A stretch of 64,000 nucleotides of DNA from assembly GCA_943736015.1 (NCBI GenBank), contig OX031058.1:4355001-4419000 (forward strand), in the 5' to 3' direction. Source of the DNA: Tridacna crocea (Eukaryota > Mollusca > Bivalvia > Cardiida > Cardiidae). Below are positions 1 through 9,760 of this stretch, piece after piece. Numbering within the stretch: the stretch's first letter is position 1; the number at the start of each line of letters is the position of its first letter. Below the pieces are notes generated by a model, which saw only the letters and a program-made list of their open reading frames with translations, did no database searches and was not told the DNA's origin. The position numbers were made by a program, and so were the translations under genes.

Positions 1-23
1 ATGGTACCATTCAGTATATATAA

Positions 24-612
24 ATTGGCTTCTTTAAAAAAGAAGCCAGGAGAGGTCAGTATCAATGCTTTCAAATAGTTTATTCGCTTTTAGTTTCTAT
101 ACATTCTGGTACATGTAAACAATCAATAAAAAAACGCCGAGTAGAAACCTCATATTGTTTACATGACGGTCATTTGGCCTTCTTGTCGTGTTTCAAGTTG
201 CACGATTTTGTCCAGCAGTCTTCTTTCTCTTTTTTAACGCAATTGTTTTATTTTTTTCTTCCGCTTACATTCACTTGCTTAATAAAAAAAAAACAACAAT
301 TATTTGAGAAGTCATTTGCAGCCATGGTAAATCAACATAACAACTCTTTTCTGAAATTAGTAACATGAAATTAAACCACGTCTTTAGTTTGAAACCTTTG
401 AAACTTGTTATACCATGTATCATTTCCTTTATTTTACATGTGTATTTGTATCGGCATTATAAATAAAGTTTAAACTAAACCACGTCTATTTTCTGTTTCA
501 TTCTTTTCTTGGTTTTTTGGTAACTTCGTAAGAAAAATGGATTTAGACAGCAAATTCTGTGGCAGTCTGCCTTTTAAACTCACCACTGTTAGAGAGGTCA
601 TCAGACCTCTCC
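24..612 (+). repeat. Local direct duplication, copy 1
   Basis: This block is repeated at 1748-2253 in the same orientation with many shared tracts, for example the shared words TAGAAACCTCATA and CATTTGGCCTTCTTGTC, and both end in a shared stretch around AAATTCTGTGGCAGTCTGCC. Copy 1 has extra sequence around 370-520 that copy 2 lacks. It opens with a small hairpin (GGCTTC ... GAAGCC at 30-50) and ends next to another (AGAGAGGTC/GACCTCTCC at 590-617). No protein is recognisable in either copy. It is either a segmental duplication or two copies of one dispersed repeat. Confidence 0.7.
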
Positions 613-847
613 AATAAATGGGACTCTTTTGCTGCGATGTAGTCGCTAGTTTTGGATAGTATTTGGAAAAAAGTGAAATTGATATAAACTAGCGTTAAAA
701 ACTGCTCGTGTACGCTCAGTTTCTCCAAACTGTTTTAAACATGTCATTTTTATTTTCTTTGAATGATGTTGGTGTAGTAATTATAGTTTTTTGTTGGCCT
801 GGAATAATTCCATACAATTTTGATTCAATTTATATGATCCGTGCGAT

Positions 848-1040
848 ATGAAAAGAGGTCTTAATGCATCTGCGAAAAGCATCGACTCAGGTCAGCCTGC
901 GCAATCCGCGCAGGCTGACCTGGGCCGAAGCTTTTCGATATTAGTCAATTTTCTGTATGCCCAAAGACCAATCTACCTCATAATTAAGTCGGTTGTTAAA
1001 AAAAGAAGCTATTATAATGCCATAAGTATGTGTCGGGCTT
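848..1040 (+). repeat. Family B palindromic repeat
   Basis: The core at 870-942 is a GC-rich hairpin: GGTCAGCCTGCGCA followed by its complement GCGCAGGCTGACC. It is preceded by CATCTGCGAAAAGC and followed by GAAGCTTTTCG. The right flank (TTCTGTATG, CAAAGACCAATCTACCTCA, GTCGGTTGTT) is shared with the copies near 28.3, 34.4, 44.8 and 55.3 kb, so the element is about 200 bp and not just a hairpin. No coding capacity is seen. Confidence 0.75.
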
Positions 1041-1221
1041 GCTTGGTACCATTGATGACGGAGATGCCTCAAGGTTCCTTTTGCCGAAGAATGGCCGAAA
1101 CAAATTTGTTCCACATAGGCAGCAAACATCCACACCTGCAAAAAGATTTACAAGAAACCATTTACGCAATTTGCATTAAAATCGTGCTGTTTCGAAACTA
1201 CATTGATTAATTGTATGGTCT

Positions 1222-1450
1222 TTAACCCTCTACCACAAAATCCGGATTTTTAACACCCCTGTGAAAGGAGCCTTTTGAAAACATTGTGGGAAAAGGAGAA
1301 AATGCTGGTAACCAGCATTTTCTCCTTTTCCCACAATGTTTTCCTCCCTTCCTAAAACAAATTTCAATTCTTTAGTCACATTCATTTTGTTGTCTGTAAA
1401 CGCTTACAATTTGGGCCAGTCTAACATTTCGTCGTTCAGTAAAGAGTTAA
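1222..1450 (+). mobile_element. Family A TTAA-type MITE, full length
   Basis: It is 229 bp, bounded by TTAACCCTCTACC and a GTAAAGAGTTAA end, with TTAA at both extremes. The central palindrome (about 1279-1343) is of the ATT/AAT state: ACATTGTGGG pairs with CCCACAATGT. Its right TTAA coincides with the tail of the SINE3 copy that follows, where the 17 kb copy reads GTTTAACGCCGTTTT, so the element appears inserted in that tail. No transposase is present and it is non-autonomous. Confidence 0.85.
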
Positions 1451-1735
1451 AACCGTTTCAACATTATTTCAGTTATATCACGGCGGGCAGTGCACCAATG
1501 CATGCTTTCCTTAAGTCTCTTTCACTGGTACTCTGTACAATTCTTTCCAAACCACTGGCTGCTTTCCCACATAACCATCAACGACACACTGGCCAGAGGT
1601 GAAAGAGGAATAAATCCTATTACAATGACTATCATCAATCCTTGGGAAAGAAGCTGGTCGAGCCAGAAATGGAACCCACGACCCCCTTCTTCTCAAGTCC
1701 TGCACGCTATACTGACCGAGCTACAGGGGCACGGC
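1451..1735 (-). mobile_element. tRNA-derived SINE3 (Meta-SINE-like tail)
   Basis: On the minus strand the head (about 1735-1650) reads like a tRNA: an A-box-like TGTAGCTCGGTCAG and a B-box-like GTGGGTTCC. The body contains AGTGGTTTGGAAAG and CATGCATTGGTGCACTG, and the tail contains AACTGAAATAATGTTGAAA. Body and tail recur at 17013-17136. A tail of the form CTGAAATA-TGTTGAAA-CG-GTTAAA resembles the shared tail of molluscan and metazoan Meta-SINEs; that assignment is from memory and unverified. The tail is cut by family A at 1450. Confidence 0.6.
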
Positions 1736-1747
1736 CTCCAAACTATA

Positions 1748-2253
1748 CAAGTTGGCTTTTTAAAAAAGAAAAGTCAGCAATAATGTTTTCAAGTAGTTTA
1801 TTGGCTTTTAATTTCAATACATTTTAGTACATGTAAATAAACAAGTACAAGTAAAAAAGCCGCCACGTAGAAACCTCATAATTATGCTTTACATGACAGT
1901 CATTTGGCCTTCTTGTCACTTTTTCAAGTCCCATGATCTTGTTCAGCAGTCTTCTTCTCTTTTTAAAGAAATTCTTCTTTTTTCTGCTGCTTAGATTTTT
2001 TTGCTTATTGAAAAATTACAATTATTTGAGGGGTCATTTGCAGACATGGCAAATTGATTTAACAAATATTTTCTGATATTCGTCATATAAAAATAAATCA
2101 CGCTTATTTCCTCTTTCGGTCTTTTTATTTCGCTTTATTTTACAAAATCATGACGAAACAGACAGTGTATCAGTACAATTCGCAAGAAAAATGGACTAAG
2201 ACAGCAAATTCTGTGGCAGTCTGCCCCTTTTAAACTCACCACTGTTGGAGAGG
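1748..2253 (+). repeat. Local direct duplication, copy 2
   Basis: Second copy of the block at 24-612, diverged and with small gaps. Shared landmarks are GTAGAAACCTCATA, GTCATTTGGCCTTCTTGTC, ATTTGAG-GTCATTTGCAG and ACAGCAAATTCTGTGGCAG. Copies are about 1.7 kb apart with family B, A and SINE3 between them. Confidence 0.7.
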
Positions 2254-2540
2254 TCTGATGTTACATCACAGTCCTTTCTATAACAAATGAATGAGCGTCT
2301 CTGTATCCAGAAAAAAAAAATGTCTGAATTAATTGCTCTATCCTCATTTATCGATCTATCTGTCAAGGCCGAATGTTGAATCAACGCTGCGTGGAAACCA
2401 ACAAGTCAGATTTAATTTGAACGGTGCTATGACGGATGGTCCCACCGAGAAAACGTCTAAATATTGTCCCTGAATATTTACACTTGAGATCATAATTCAG
2501 TGCAATGTTCATTGACATCTCGGAAACCTTTGTTTGTTTG

Positions 2541-2770
2541 TTTATCCCTTTACCGAACGACAAAATTTTAGATTGGTCCAAATTGAAAGCATTTGCAGAC
2601 GACAAAATAAACGTTACTAAGAAATTTAAACTTGACTTTGGAAGAGTAGAAAACTTTGTAGGAAAAGGAGAAAATGCTGGTAACCAGCATTTTCTCCTTT
2701 TCCTACAATGTTTTCAAAAGCCTTTTTCCCCAGGGTCGTGAAAAGCAGGTTTTTTTTTGTAAAGAGTTAA
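2541..2770 (-). mobile_element. Family A TTAA-type MITE, full length
   Basis: It runs from TTATCCCTTTACC to AAGAGTTAA. The central hairpin is imperfect: the left arm has AACTTTGTAGG and the right arm CCTACAATGTT, so one arm has drifted. Its last TTAA (2767-2770) is also the first TTAA of the next copy, so the two are joined back to back on one target. Confidence 0.85.
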
Positions 2771-2990
2771 CCCTTTACTAAATGACCAAAAATTTACACG
2801 GGTTGAAACTTAAACAACTTGCAGAAGACATATAACACATTGCTGAAATAATAGAATTTTTGACTAAAACCGTAGAAAACATAGTGGAAAAAGGAGAAAA
2901 TGCTGGTGGTTACCAGCATTTCCTCCTTTTCCCAAAATGTTTTAAAAAGACTTATTTTTCAAGGTCGCTAAATCTCTTAATTGTGAGGTA
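2767..2990 (-). mobile_element. Family A MITE, diverged copy
   Basis: It starts TTAACCCTTTACTAAATGAC and keeps the hairpin (about 2872-2943) with a centre enlarged to GCTGGTGGTTACCAGC. The distal end is degraded (GTGAGGTAAAC). It abuts repeat H at 2996. Confidence 0.75.
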
Positions 2991-2995
2991 AACAT

Positions 2996-3321
2996 TATCT
3001 CCCGCTCATCTATCTAATTTGGGCATCCTGGGTACAGAACCGAACCACTATCCTACGCGACAACCGTTACTTTGAATTTCAAACTAAAATAAACGTTTAC
3101 TCAATAAAACGCTGCCTTGTGCAATTCACTCTGCTATGATCAGCAGTTTAGAGAAATCTAGAGCTAAAACAGGTCTCATTTCTCCTCAAACATATTGATA
3201 AAAGCTATTTTCTACATTGCTACTTTATAGAGCGTAATATTACAGTCAGTCCGCTTTTGGGGCTAGTGATGCGTCATATAAGACAGTCGAATCTTCGAAG
3301 AATGTGACATGCGCAGACAAC
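2996..3321 (+). repeat. Dispersed repeat H
   Basis: About 330-355 bp family with five copies here (also 30.8, 33.4, 49.9, 58.6 kb). Landmarks in order: TATCTCCCGCT, TTTGGGCAT-CTGGGTACAGA, ACGCGACAACCGTTACTTTG, TTAGAGAAATCTAGAGC, TCTCCTCAAACATATTGATA, TTGCTACTTTATAGAGCG, GATGCGTCATATAAGACAG and TCGAATCTTCGAAGAA. No RNA polymerase III box or open frame is convincing. Class unknown. Confidence 0.75.
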
Positions 3322-3521
3322 GGTGTGGTAAAGGATTAAATTGGACTTTACGAAGCACCCAACGGATTTTACCCATCCAGTAATTTTGTTGGAAAGTGCT
3401 TATTACTCTCGTATACCTCCCTTCCGCATGTTTTTTTTTATATAGAGTGATGTGAAATAGATCTATTCTCATATTCATTTCAAAATAGTAATTCATTTAA
3501 CGTGTATCAAAATTCTATGTA

Positions 3522-4073
3522 CACTGAAATGAACTTCTAAACGGCCACTTTTGTTTCTCCTATAAATTGGAGCAAGTATAAAAAAATATTAATGAAAACA
3601 AATTGTGACGTATATCTTGACGTCAACCATAGTATTGTGGTGAAAAGATTCCCGATTTTGCAAACAGACGAACTCCCTTTTTCGAAAAAAGGAAAACTAG
3701 TTGCTTGCGCATGCGTGGTGTCTACAAGCCAAAACAGTTTAAAAAAGAGAAGCATAAAATACTGAACTTCTGTAAGCAATAAGAAAAACATGAAAATTAT
3801 TCTCTGTGAAAGAAATGTTATCCGAAAAAACAAGCTTGAAGTTTTCAAAACTTGATATTTCAATTTACAATGTTGAGTGAATAGACAACGAATAAGTTTC
3901 TGCCGCGATAAAATTGAATGAATTCTCTTGGCTCAGGTATGTTTTCTAGACCGGGCAATTATTCTGCAAAAAATAAAACCAAATAACCCGTCCCTTTTAT
4001 AGGCAGCGGACGCGAAAAAACGCCAATGGGAAATTACAGCTTAAACGTGGCCGTTTAGAAGTTCGTTTCAGTG
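3522..4073. mobile_element. TIR element T (TA target, non-autonomous)
   Basis: The ends are inverted repeats of about 25 nt: CACTGAAATGAACTTCTAAA at 3522 against its complement TTTAGAAGTTCGTTTCAGTG ending 4073, continuing into CGGCCA. The element is flanked by TA on both sides (3520-3521 and 4074-4075), as expected for Tc1/mariner-type insertion. The 552-bp interior has no recognisable transposase. Another TA- or TWA-using superfamily cannot be excluded. Confidence 0.6.
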
Positions 4074-4201
4074 TATTTTTCCGAAACGGATCAGAAACAT
4101 GAAAAGGGTTGTTAAACTAGAATTTATACAGAATCTATTTTATCTGTGAATTAATCTACATACCTTGAGTCCATATAGGCCTATTTGCTATTCTCCACAC
4201 A

Positions 4202-4650
4202 TGAATTAATTAGTCCCCTACCGGCGAAGCCGAGGCAGGTGGTGGGGGGGGGGGGGGCTTTAGGTTCCACATTGTTCTTCCGTCTGTCCGTCTGTCTGCA
4301 AGTCTGTCCATCAGTTCGCCTGCAAATCAGTTTTTCGACTTTTTTTCTAAACGCTGGTAGATACTGAGCTGATTTTCGGTGTGTAAGTCAACCGCTATAT
4401 GAGTTAAAGATCACTAATTTCTGACGAAATTACGGGCCTTGGATTTAGATAATTTCACTGAAAAAAACAGTTTTCCCGACTTTTTTTTTTCTAATCGCTG
4501 GCAGATATTGAGCTGTGTTTTGGTATGTGAATTTACCACCATTGCATGCTATACTATAGCATACAATTTCGTCTGTCATACCATCGTTTTTTCTCCTCCA
4601 CAGAGTTCCACAAACTATACGTGCCAGCGATATATACGGCCGGTAGGGGG
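4202..4650 (+). repeat. Repeat U (CCCCTACCGGC ends, CTGTC-rich)
   Basis: The block begins AGTCCCCTACCGGCGAAGCC, passes a G-tract at 4243-4257 and a CTGTCCGTCTGTC stretch, has two related segments (CTAAACGCTGGTAGATA-TGAGCTG at about 4347 and CTAATCGCTGGCAGATATTGAGCTG at about 4491), and ends GGCCGGTAGGGGGA, which inverts the start. It resembles a repeat I associate with bivalve genomes. No gene is evident. Confidence 0.55.
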
Positions 4651-4769
4651 AACGGGTATTGCTATGCAATACTATTAGAATGCTTGCTTCATTTGTACTG
4701 TATTTTCTGATAATGAGCTTGATTCTCTACGTCAAAAAGAAAATGTTATGGTATGTTGAGGTGCTTCAG

Positions 4770-4997
4770 TTAACTCATTACCAAACGACACATTTTTAGA
4801 CTTGTCCAAATCGAAAGCATTTGCAGACGACAAAATAAAAGTGACTGAAATTTGAAATTTGTTTTGTGAAGGGTAGAAAACATTGTGGGAAAAGGAGAAA
4901 ATGCTGGTTACCAGCATTTTCTCCTTTTCCCACAATGTTTTCTAAAGGCTTCTTTCTCAATGGCGTCAAAAGTAGGGATTGTGTGGTAATAGGTTAA
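4770..4997 (-). mobile_element. Family A TTAA-type MITE, full length
   Basis: 228 bp, TTAACTCATTACC to GTAATAGGTTAA. The palindrome (4877-4942) is intact over both arms in the ATT/AAT state with a T centre. Confidence 0.88.
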
Positions 4998-6260
4998 AAA
5001 CAGCGACTGAGAAATTAACGAATTTTCCCTGGATCTTGGTGTTACAGGTTCGGGCTCTATAGTGCTTTATGTAAGGGGAGTCCAATGTAATCATCGCTGG
5101 TGGTGGATGTCTAAGCGGGTTTTCCTGTTTACAAAGTCCTAACCACTGGACCATGAAGGACCCACTTCACAAGGAAAAAACATTTCAGGGTTAAGACAGA
5201 ACCCAATGAAATTCGCAATAACTTTATCAATCCGCAAAAACTTTGTTGCCAGGCTCGGTTTCAAACTAAGAAGCCTGGGCTTATCATGAATTTTTTCCGG
5301 TGAGCTAATTTGCTCATTTATGGCTGTTTTAGGCACATGTTCTATCACTCGTTACTACTCGACCGATCCCGTACCTCTAATCTCGTCCGTATCAAGGAGT
5401 TTCAACTTTTAAATGTTGTCAGTAAAATAATCTTTGACATGATGGTGCCTTGATAATCGGTTAGAAACGTAAGAGTAACAGTGATAAGTAGCCGATTGCT
5501 GAAAACCCAAAAAGCAATTGATAGAACGACTTAGGGAAATAAATGTACAAACTGTTTGTCAGTAGAAATGTACTTAGAAAGATTCCCACGGAAAATTGAG
5601 ACAAGCGTTTGCTTCCTTTGAGGAATGTTACGAATTTAGGAATGATGAAGCGACGTACTTCTGGTGAAAAAAAATATCGTGTAGGTGCATATCAAGTTAC
5701 GTGGTACAGCCGTGGGACCTAATCAAGAGTTGGTCTTCCGAGGTTTGCCGAATGATATTCTACGTAACTCGTGAGCCGCCAACTCAACAGAATCAATCAT
5801 GTTTTTAGGTCTAAAAGTACAGTTGCATTGTTAATGAAGGTAACTTTTACTAGCATCAGACAGCGGATATTGTAGATGGCAGAGCAATTCATATGCAATG
5901 TGATCTTAATCTACGCTGTCCGCAAAAGTAACTTAAATCGCTACTGCAGTGAAAGATCTATTTAACTATGAAATTTGACTTTAGATTTCCCTATAGAAAA
6001 AGAAGTGTCACTGTTTTCAGCGTTGAGAAAAGAATGATTTTTGTTACCGTGTAAAGCTTTCCGTCGAGCCTTCAGCAGGGTTTGGCGTTACCGGATATTG
6101 TCACTCACAAGTTTGTGCTACACAAATGTCTTTTACATTTCATGTGGTTGACACACGGCTTCTGTTACGCAAACTCGTAGCGCGTTATATTTCTATATTT
6201 AAATGAGCCATGCTCTTACAAAGACGGATTTAACTCATTACCATTATTATTACTCATTAC
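4998..6260. other. No feature recognised
   Basis: Single-copy-looking sequence within this window, with only short spurious frames. A weak match to the right arm of family D (TGATCTTAATCTACGCTGTC at about 5901-5920) is the only repeat trace I see. Confidence 0.5.
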
Positions 6261-6263
6261 TCA

Positions 6264-6304
6264 TTATTATTCTCTCTCTCTCTCTCTGCCTCTGTGTGTG
6301 TGTA
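6264..6304. repeat. Microsatellite (CT)n then (TG)n
   Basis: About eight CT units at 6270-6287, an interruption, then TG units to 6302. Simple-sequence repeat with no other inferred role. Confidence 0.9.
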
Positions 6305-6613
6305 TTATTTTTTATGCCATTGCAGAATTAGTATTGAATGTATTGTAGGGGAAGGACGGATTCTAAGTTGAAAGAACTTGTGGCCCAACCCCATTTCTTC
6401 TTGTTGAAATAAAATATGTTTATTATATACCTAGCAGTGAAATCCTGGAATTCCCCAGTGTAATAAATTTTGATATCATCACTAGTGACGTTATCAACTT
6501 TCACTTTCACTTCCTAACGTAATTTGGGAACTACGTTTTTTTTCCAACTACATTTTTTTCGACTTTCAAACGCAAAATTACAAATAATGATGTTAATAAG
6601 GTATATAATAAAT

Positions 6614-6776
6614 AGAATAATCAACTGGTTGTTTTTGATATGAAAAATATCTCACTCGGACGCATCGTAAGGCGTTAAAAAAACTCGTGCTGCGCACTCG
6701 TTTTTTCAACGCCTAACAACGCATCCTCGTGAGATATTTTTCATATCAAAAACAACCAGTTGATTATCCTCTATTT
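6614..6776. repeat. Foldback palindrome, about 160 bp
   Basis: The left arm ATAATCAACTGGTTGTTTTT continues GATATGAAAAATATCTCAC, and the right arm is its complement GTGAGATATTTTTCATATC then AAAAACAACCAGTTGATTAT. The inner part carries GGCGTT-AAAAAAACTCGTG and its inverse around 6671-6716. It directly precedes a truncated family A copy. Confidence 0.8.
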
Positions 6777-6780
6777 AACT

Positions 6781-6891
6781 AACTCATTACCAAACGACAT
6801 TATTTTAGACTTGTCCAAATCAAAAGCATTTGCAGACGACAAAAGAAAAGTGACTGAAATTTTAAAATTTGCTTTGTGAAGGGTAGAAAAT
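6781..6891 (-). mobile_element. Family A MITE, truncated
   Basis: Only the long arm is present, from AACTCATTACCAAACGAC to AAGGGTAGAAAA. It stops exactly where the palindrome would begin, so the hairpin and the short arm are missing. The loss point at the hairpin base suggests deletion by palindrome breakage. Confidence 0.75.
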
Positions 6892-6911
6892 GGCTCAAAT
6901 AAAATAGCTAT

Positions 6912-7062
6912 TTTAAAGTCTCAGTAGGGCCCAACTGAAAAAAAAAAAAACAAAACAAAATGTTTATACAATAAAAGTAAAATTAATTTGTACCATGTAA
7001 AAATATGGTGATTATTGTTACTTTCGAGATATGTAAAGGTGCAAAAGTTCCAGTCAGTGGCA
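6912..7062 (+). repeat. Dispersed repeat R
   Basis: Shares AGTCTCAGTAG, ACC-TGTAAAAATA-TGG-GATTATT, ATATGTAAA-GTGC and GCAAAAGTTCCAGTC with 54090-54232. Class unknown. Confidence 0.55.
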
Positions 7063-7727
7063 GCAAAAATATTGAAACTAGAACATGCTGCATTATCTGT
7101 TTGTTAACACCGATGATTGCCGACGATTAGCCGACTTTTCGTCGTAAATTTATGTCTAGAGTGACGTGGTAGTGACGTAAAAACCACATGATCATTCTTC
7201 AGTCGCTTGATCGTTTTGACCCCGTTCTAGGCTTGAAAAATTTAAGTAATCGACATCGTAAACAAAATTAACGACACAGGCTGATCATCACTTTTTCATT
7301 TATCATCAATACAGGAAGAGTTTACTACATCTAAATTAGAAAACAGGTTCAGAATAAGCGATCTTACTCTCCGATGACATAATGTTGGAATTGTAAACAA
7401 TAGTCCTGTCTACTACGTCATAGCACTAATGAGATGCGATATTATCACGTGACATTTTCGAAGACCTAGTTCGAAATAACACGAACGATACAGAAGGTTG
7501 TCTCGACCAATGGCGTCCATGAAATCGACGGGCTTCTCCATGCATTTTCGTACATGTATATCATGGCAACCAGCGCAGTAGTTGACATGTTCGGGTTTTG
7601 ACCGATCTTATAAATGTGTACTATGATGGGTTATCCGATATATTTTCGAGGAAAAAACGTTAAAATTACATATTTTTGGATTTACTATGGCTTTAAGTTT
7701 TAGGTAAACAAAAAGAATTTACTGGGC
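7063..7727. other. No feature recognised
   Basis: AT-rich, no coding frame or repeat match seen within the window. Confidence 0.45.
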
Positions 7728-7785
7728 GTGGAAAAAGGAGAAACTGTTGGTTATCGGCGTTTCTCGTTTTACCATAATATGCTTT
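7728..7785. mobile_element. Family A hairpin remnant
   Basis: GGAAAAAGGAGAAACTGTTGG followed by a degraded complement (CGGCGTTTCTCGTTTTACC) is a decayed version of the family A centre. Flanking arms are no longer recognisable. Confidence 0.5.
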
Positions 7786-8169
7786 CTAATCAGTCAAAGC
7801 TAGATTCTTCCGGACGAGCCACATCCAAACTGCAATCTGTGAATATTTCTCAGACGGACGATAAGGTCAAAAAGTTTTGTCTGTCAGAAAAGAGTTAAGC
7901 CACCGTTTCGAATGATCCAAACAGTGTATGTACTGCTGCAGGTTGAAATGGATTTCGGTGAAAATGTAAAATACGTATTTCTTTTTTGATTTATGAGAAA
8001 ATTTTCCTGAAACAAGTTGTTCCTGATTAAAAAGAATATTTAACATCAATAACCTGTATATCATTTACAATCGATGAGCATGGCGTCATGGACAAAAAAG
8101 AAACAAAGACTCACCACCATTGAATATTAGGATTGAGATGCTGGTATAAATTTAAAAAAAAACTTTGTT

Positions 8170-8311
8170 TTAACCCTTTACGAAACAATGTCCGATTTTA
8201 CCAACCCTAATTAAATGGTTACCACCATTTTCCTCTTTTCCCAGAATGTTTTTAAAAAGACTTCTTTTCCAGGAGCGTCAAAAGTCGCCATTGTGTGGTA
8301 AAAAGGGTTAA
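8170..8311. mobile_element. Family A MITE, internally deleted, two like ends
   Basis: 142 bp between TTAACCCTTTACG and AAAAAGGGTTAA, with TTAA at both ends. Both flanks match the short arm of family A: the left reads ACAATGTCCGATTTTACC and the right reads GGAGCGTCAAAAGTCGCCA. The long arm is absent, so this is a symmetric fold-back derivative. Confidence 0.65.
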
Positions 8312-8664
8312 ACTTTACAAATAATATACGTAGGCGCGAAAGGTCACATGTTCTGTACTGATACGACTTTCATTTCCCATCGAGAAAGGTCTTATTCCAG
8401 CTGATGCAGCCCTAACAGGAAATTCAAGCCGACACTTTGAAGGGCGAGTAATTTAGGAATGAACTAAATCCCGTAAATTTAATAAAAGGATCTTAAAAGA
8501 TAGGTATCATATGCAAATCGGGAATGCCAGCCGTCGGGTATTCTTACGTAATAATTGTTAAATTAGGAGGTACGAGAATTGCTATGTCAGTGTTGTTCAA
8601 ATCATATCTTCGGCACAAAATTTACACTTGTAATTGATGTGATTTGCTGTATGGATGGAATATA

Positions 8665-8975
8665 TTCATTTATTTTATGCTTTCCGGTAGGATATCGAGA
8701 AATAACAGTGAAAATATTGTTCGATCTTACACTGGTACCACCTGTGAAAATACCGATTTTCACGTTCTTGTTGCCTAGGTAAATTGCGCGTGCCTGACAA
8801 CCAGATGGGAAATATGACGTAATATACCTTACATTTCTCGCGCTTGACGTAATATTGTAATGCCTTGCTATGCGGGAGGGGTACGCCACGGGGAATAACG
8901 GAAAAAAACTGTACTGGATTTTGATAAAGCTCCTCCCAGAAAGGGTTAAGATTAAAAGCATGAAATAAATAGAAT
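8665..8975 (-). repeat. Dispersed repeat G
   Basis: On the minus strand it shares CATGAAATA, AAACCCTTTCTGG-type words, TTTTGATAAAGCTCCTCCC (as complement), TGACGTAATATTGTAATGC and TTGGTTGCCTAGG-type tracts with the plus copies at 20144-20530 and 48377-48735. Open frames through it are low-quality. Confidence 0.65.
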
Positions 8976-9299
8976 ATTTGTTTTTTATACATGTGCTAAT
9001 GGATAAGGTGTAAGCCTTGCATTACAGGAATAAAGCAGCGATGTCCCTTTTCAGCCCTTCTATCACGTGACTGTTTAAGGATGAATACCCAAAGACTGGT
9101 ATCATTTAGTTGTGTCGGAGAAGTTACACGCTAAAGAAAACAAGGGATGAAATTCTTGTTCCGCCATGACAGCGCCCCAGCTTGCAAGTTTGTCATTGTT
9201 AAGGCGACAATTGAAGATTTTACGAGGTTCAAGACGTACTAGTTTCATAAGTAAGAGTGCATGTATTACCTACTTTTCGTTCATATGCCAATAGAATTC

Positions 9300-9385
9300 A
9301 CCAAAGCATGGCAAAAGGGGGCTTAATGCATCTCTGTGATGCATGATACCAAGCAACTGGCAATATCTAGGATCCATGATACCCG
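9300..9385 (+). repeat. Short dispersed repeat O
   Basis: CTTAATGCATCTCTGTGATG then CATGATACCAAGC. Related stretches lie at 25727-25775 and 53308-53385. It sits inside the mariner element between the 3' end of the gene and the terminus, so may be a nested insertion. Confidence 0.45.
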
Positions 9386-9419
9386 TACACATGCCTGAAG
9401 TTTTGACCCTCGTTTATAA

Positions 9420-9760
9420 AAGGTTTAACCTTTTGGTGGACAAATTTTACAATTTTTCAATATCGTTACACTTTTGCCAGCGATATTTAGGGCCTCAATG
9501 TTATTTATGAATTTTAAAGACGTCCGTTTTTTGACCGTTCAGAAAACCATTTATGTACAGCGTGCATGACGTCATCATTTAAGCAAAAGTGGATACCGGA
9601 AATAGCCGCTTTCAATTTCAGAGATAAATGTAGGTCTGATGAAGCGAGATGAAGAAATTATAGCGATTACCTAATTTACCTCAAACTTAAAATCTTTAAT
9701 GGCCGCCATAACAACGACAGGCTTGTAGACAGGGGCGTTGTCCTAGCGAGACAAAAGTTT
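9420..9760 (-). pseudogene. Mariner transposase, C-terminal fossil
   Basis: Reading the minus strand, one frame gives DNAPVYKPVVVMAAIKDF, the mariner block that contains the second catalytic Asp (DNAP). After a frame change comes LKLKAAISGIHF, NDDVMHAV and finally YRWQKCNDIEK, the usual C-terminal landmarks (KLK, DDDV, HRW-KC). At least two frameshifts and several stops separate the pieces, so it cannot encode an active enzyme. Family knowledge: mariner transposases are about 340 residues with a D,D(34)D triad; only the last 130 or so are represented. Confidence 0.75.

Noticed and set aside
848-1210. 120-codon frame reading through a family B hairpin
   Set aside because: The frame is explained by the palindromic repeat and its flank; the same flank at other B copies is not open in the same frame.
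24-2253. LTR retrotransposon with 0.5-kb LTRs
   Set aside because: The direct repeats are in the right orientation, but no TG…CA ends, primer-binding site, polypurine tract or gag-pol remnant is present between them; the interior is B, A and SINE3.
8602-8992. Two overlapping minus-strand frames of 105-119 codons
   Set aside because: They lie in dispersed repeat G, and the other copies do not conserve the reading frame.
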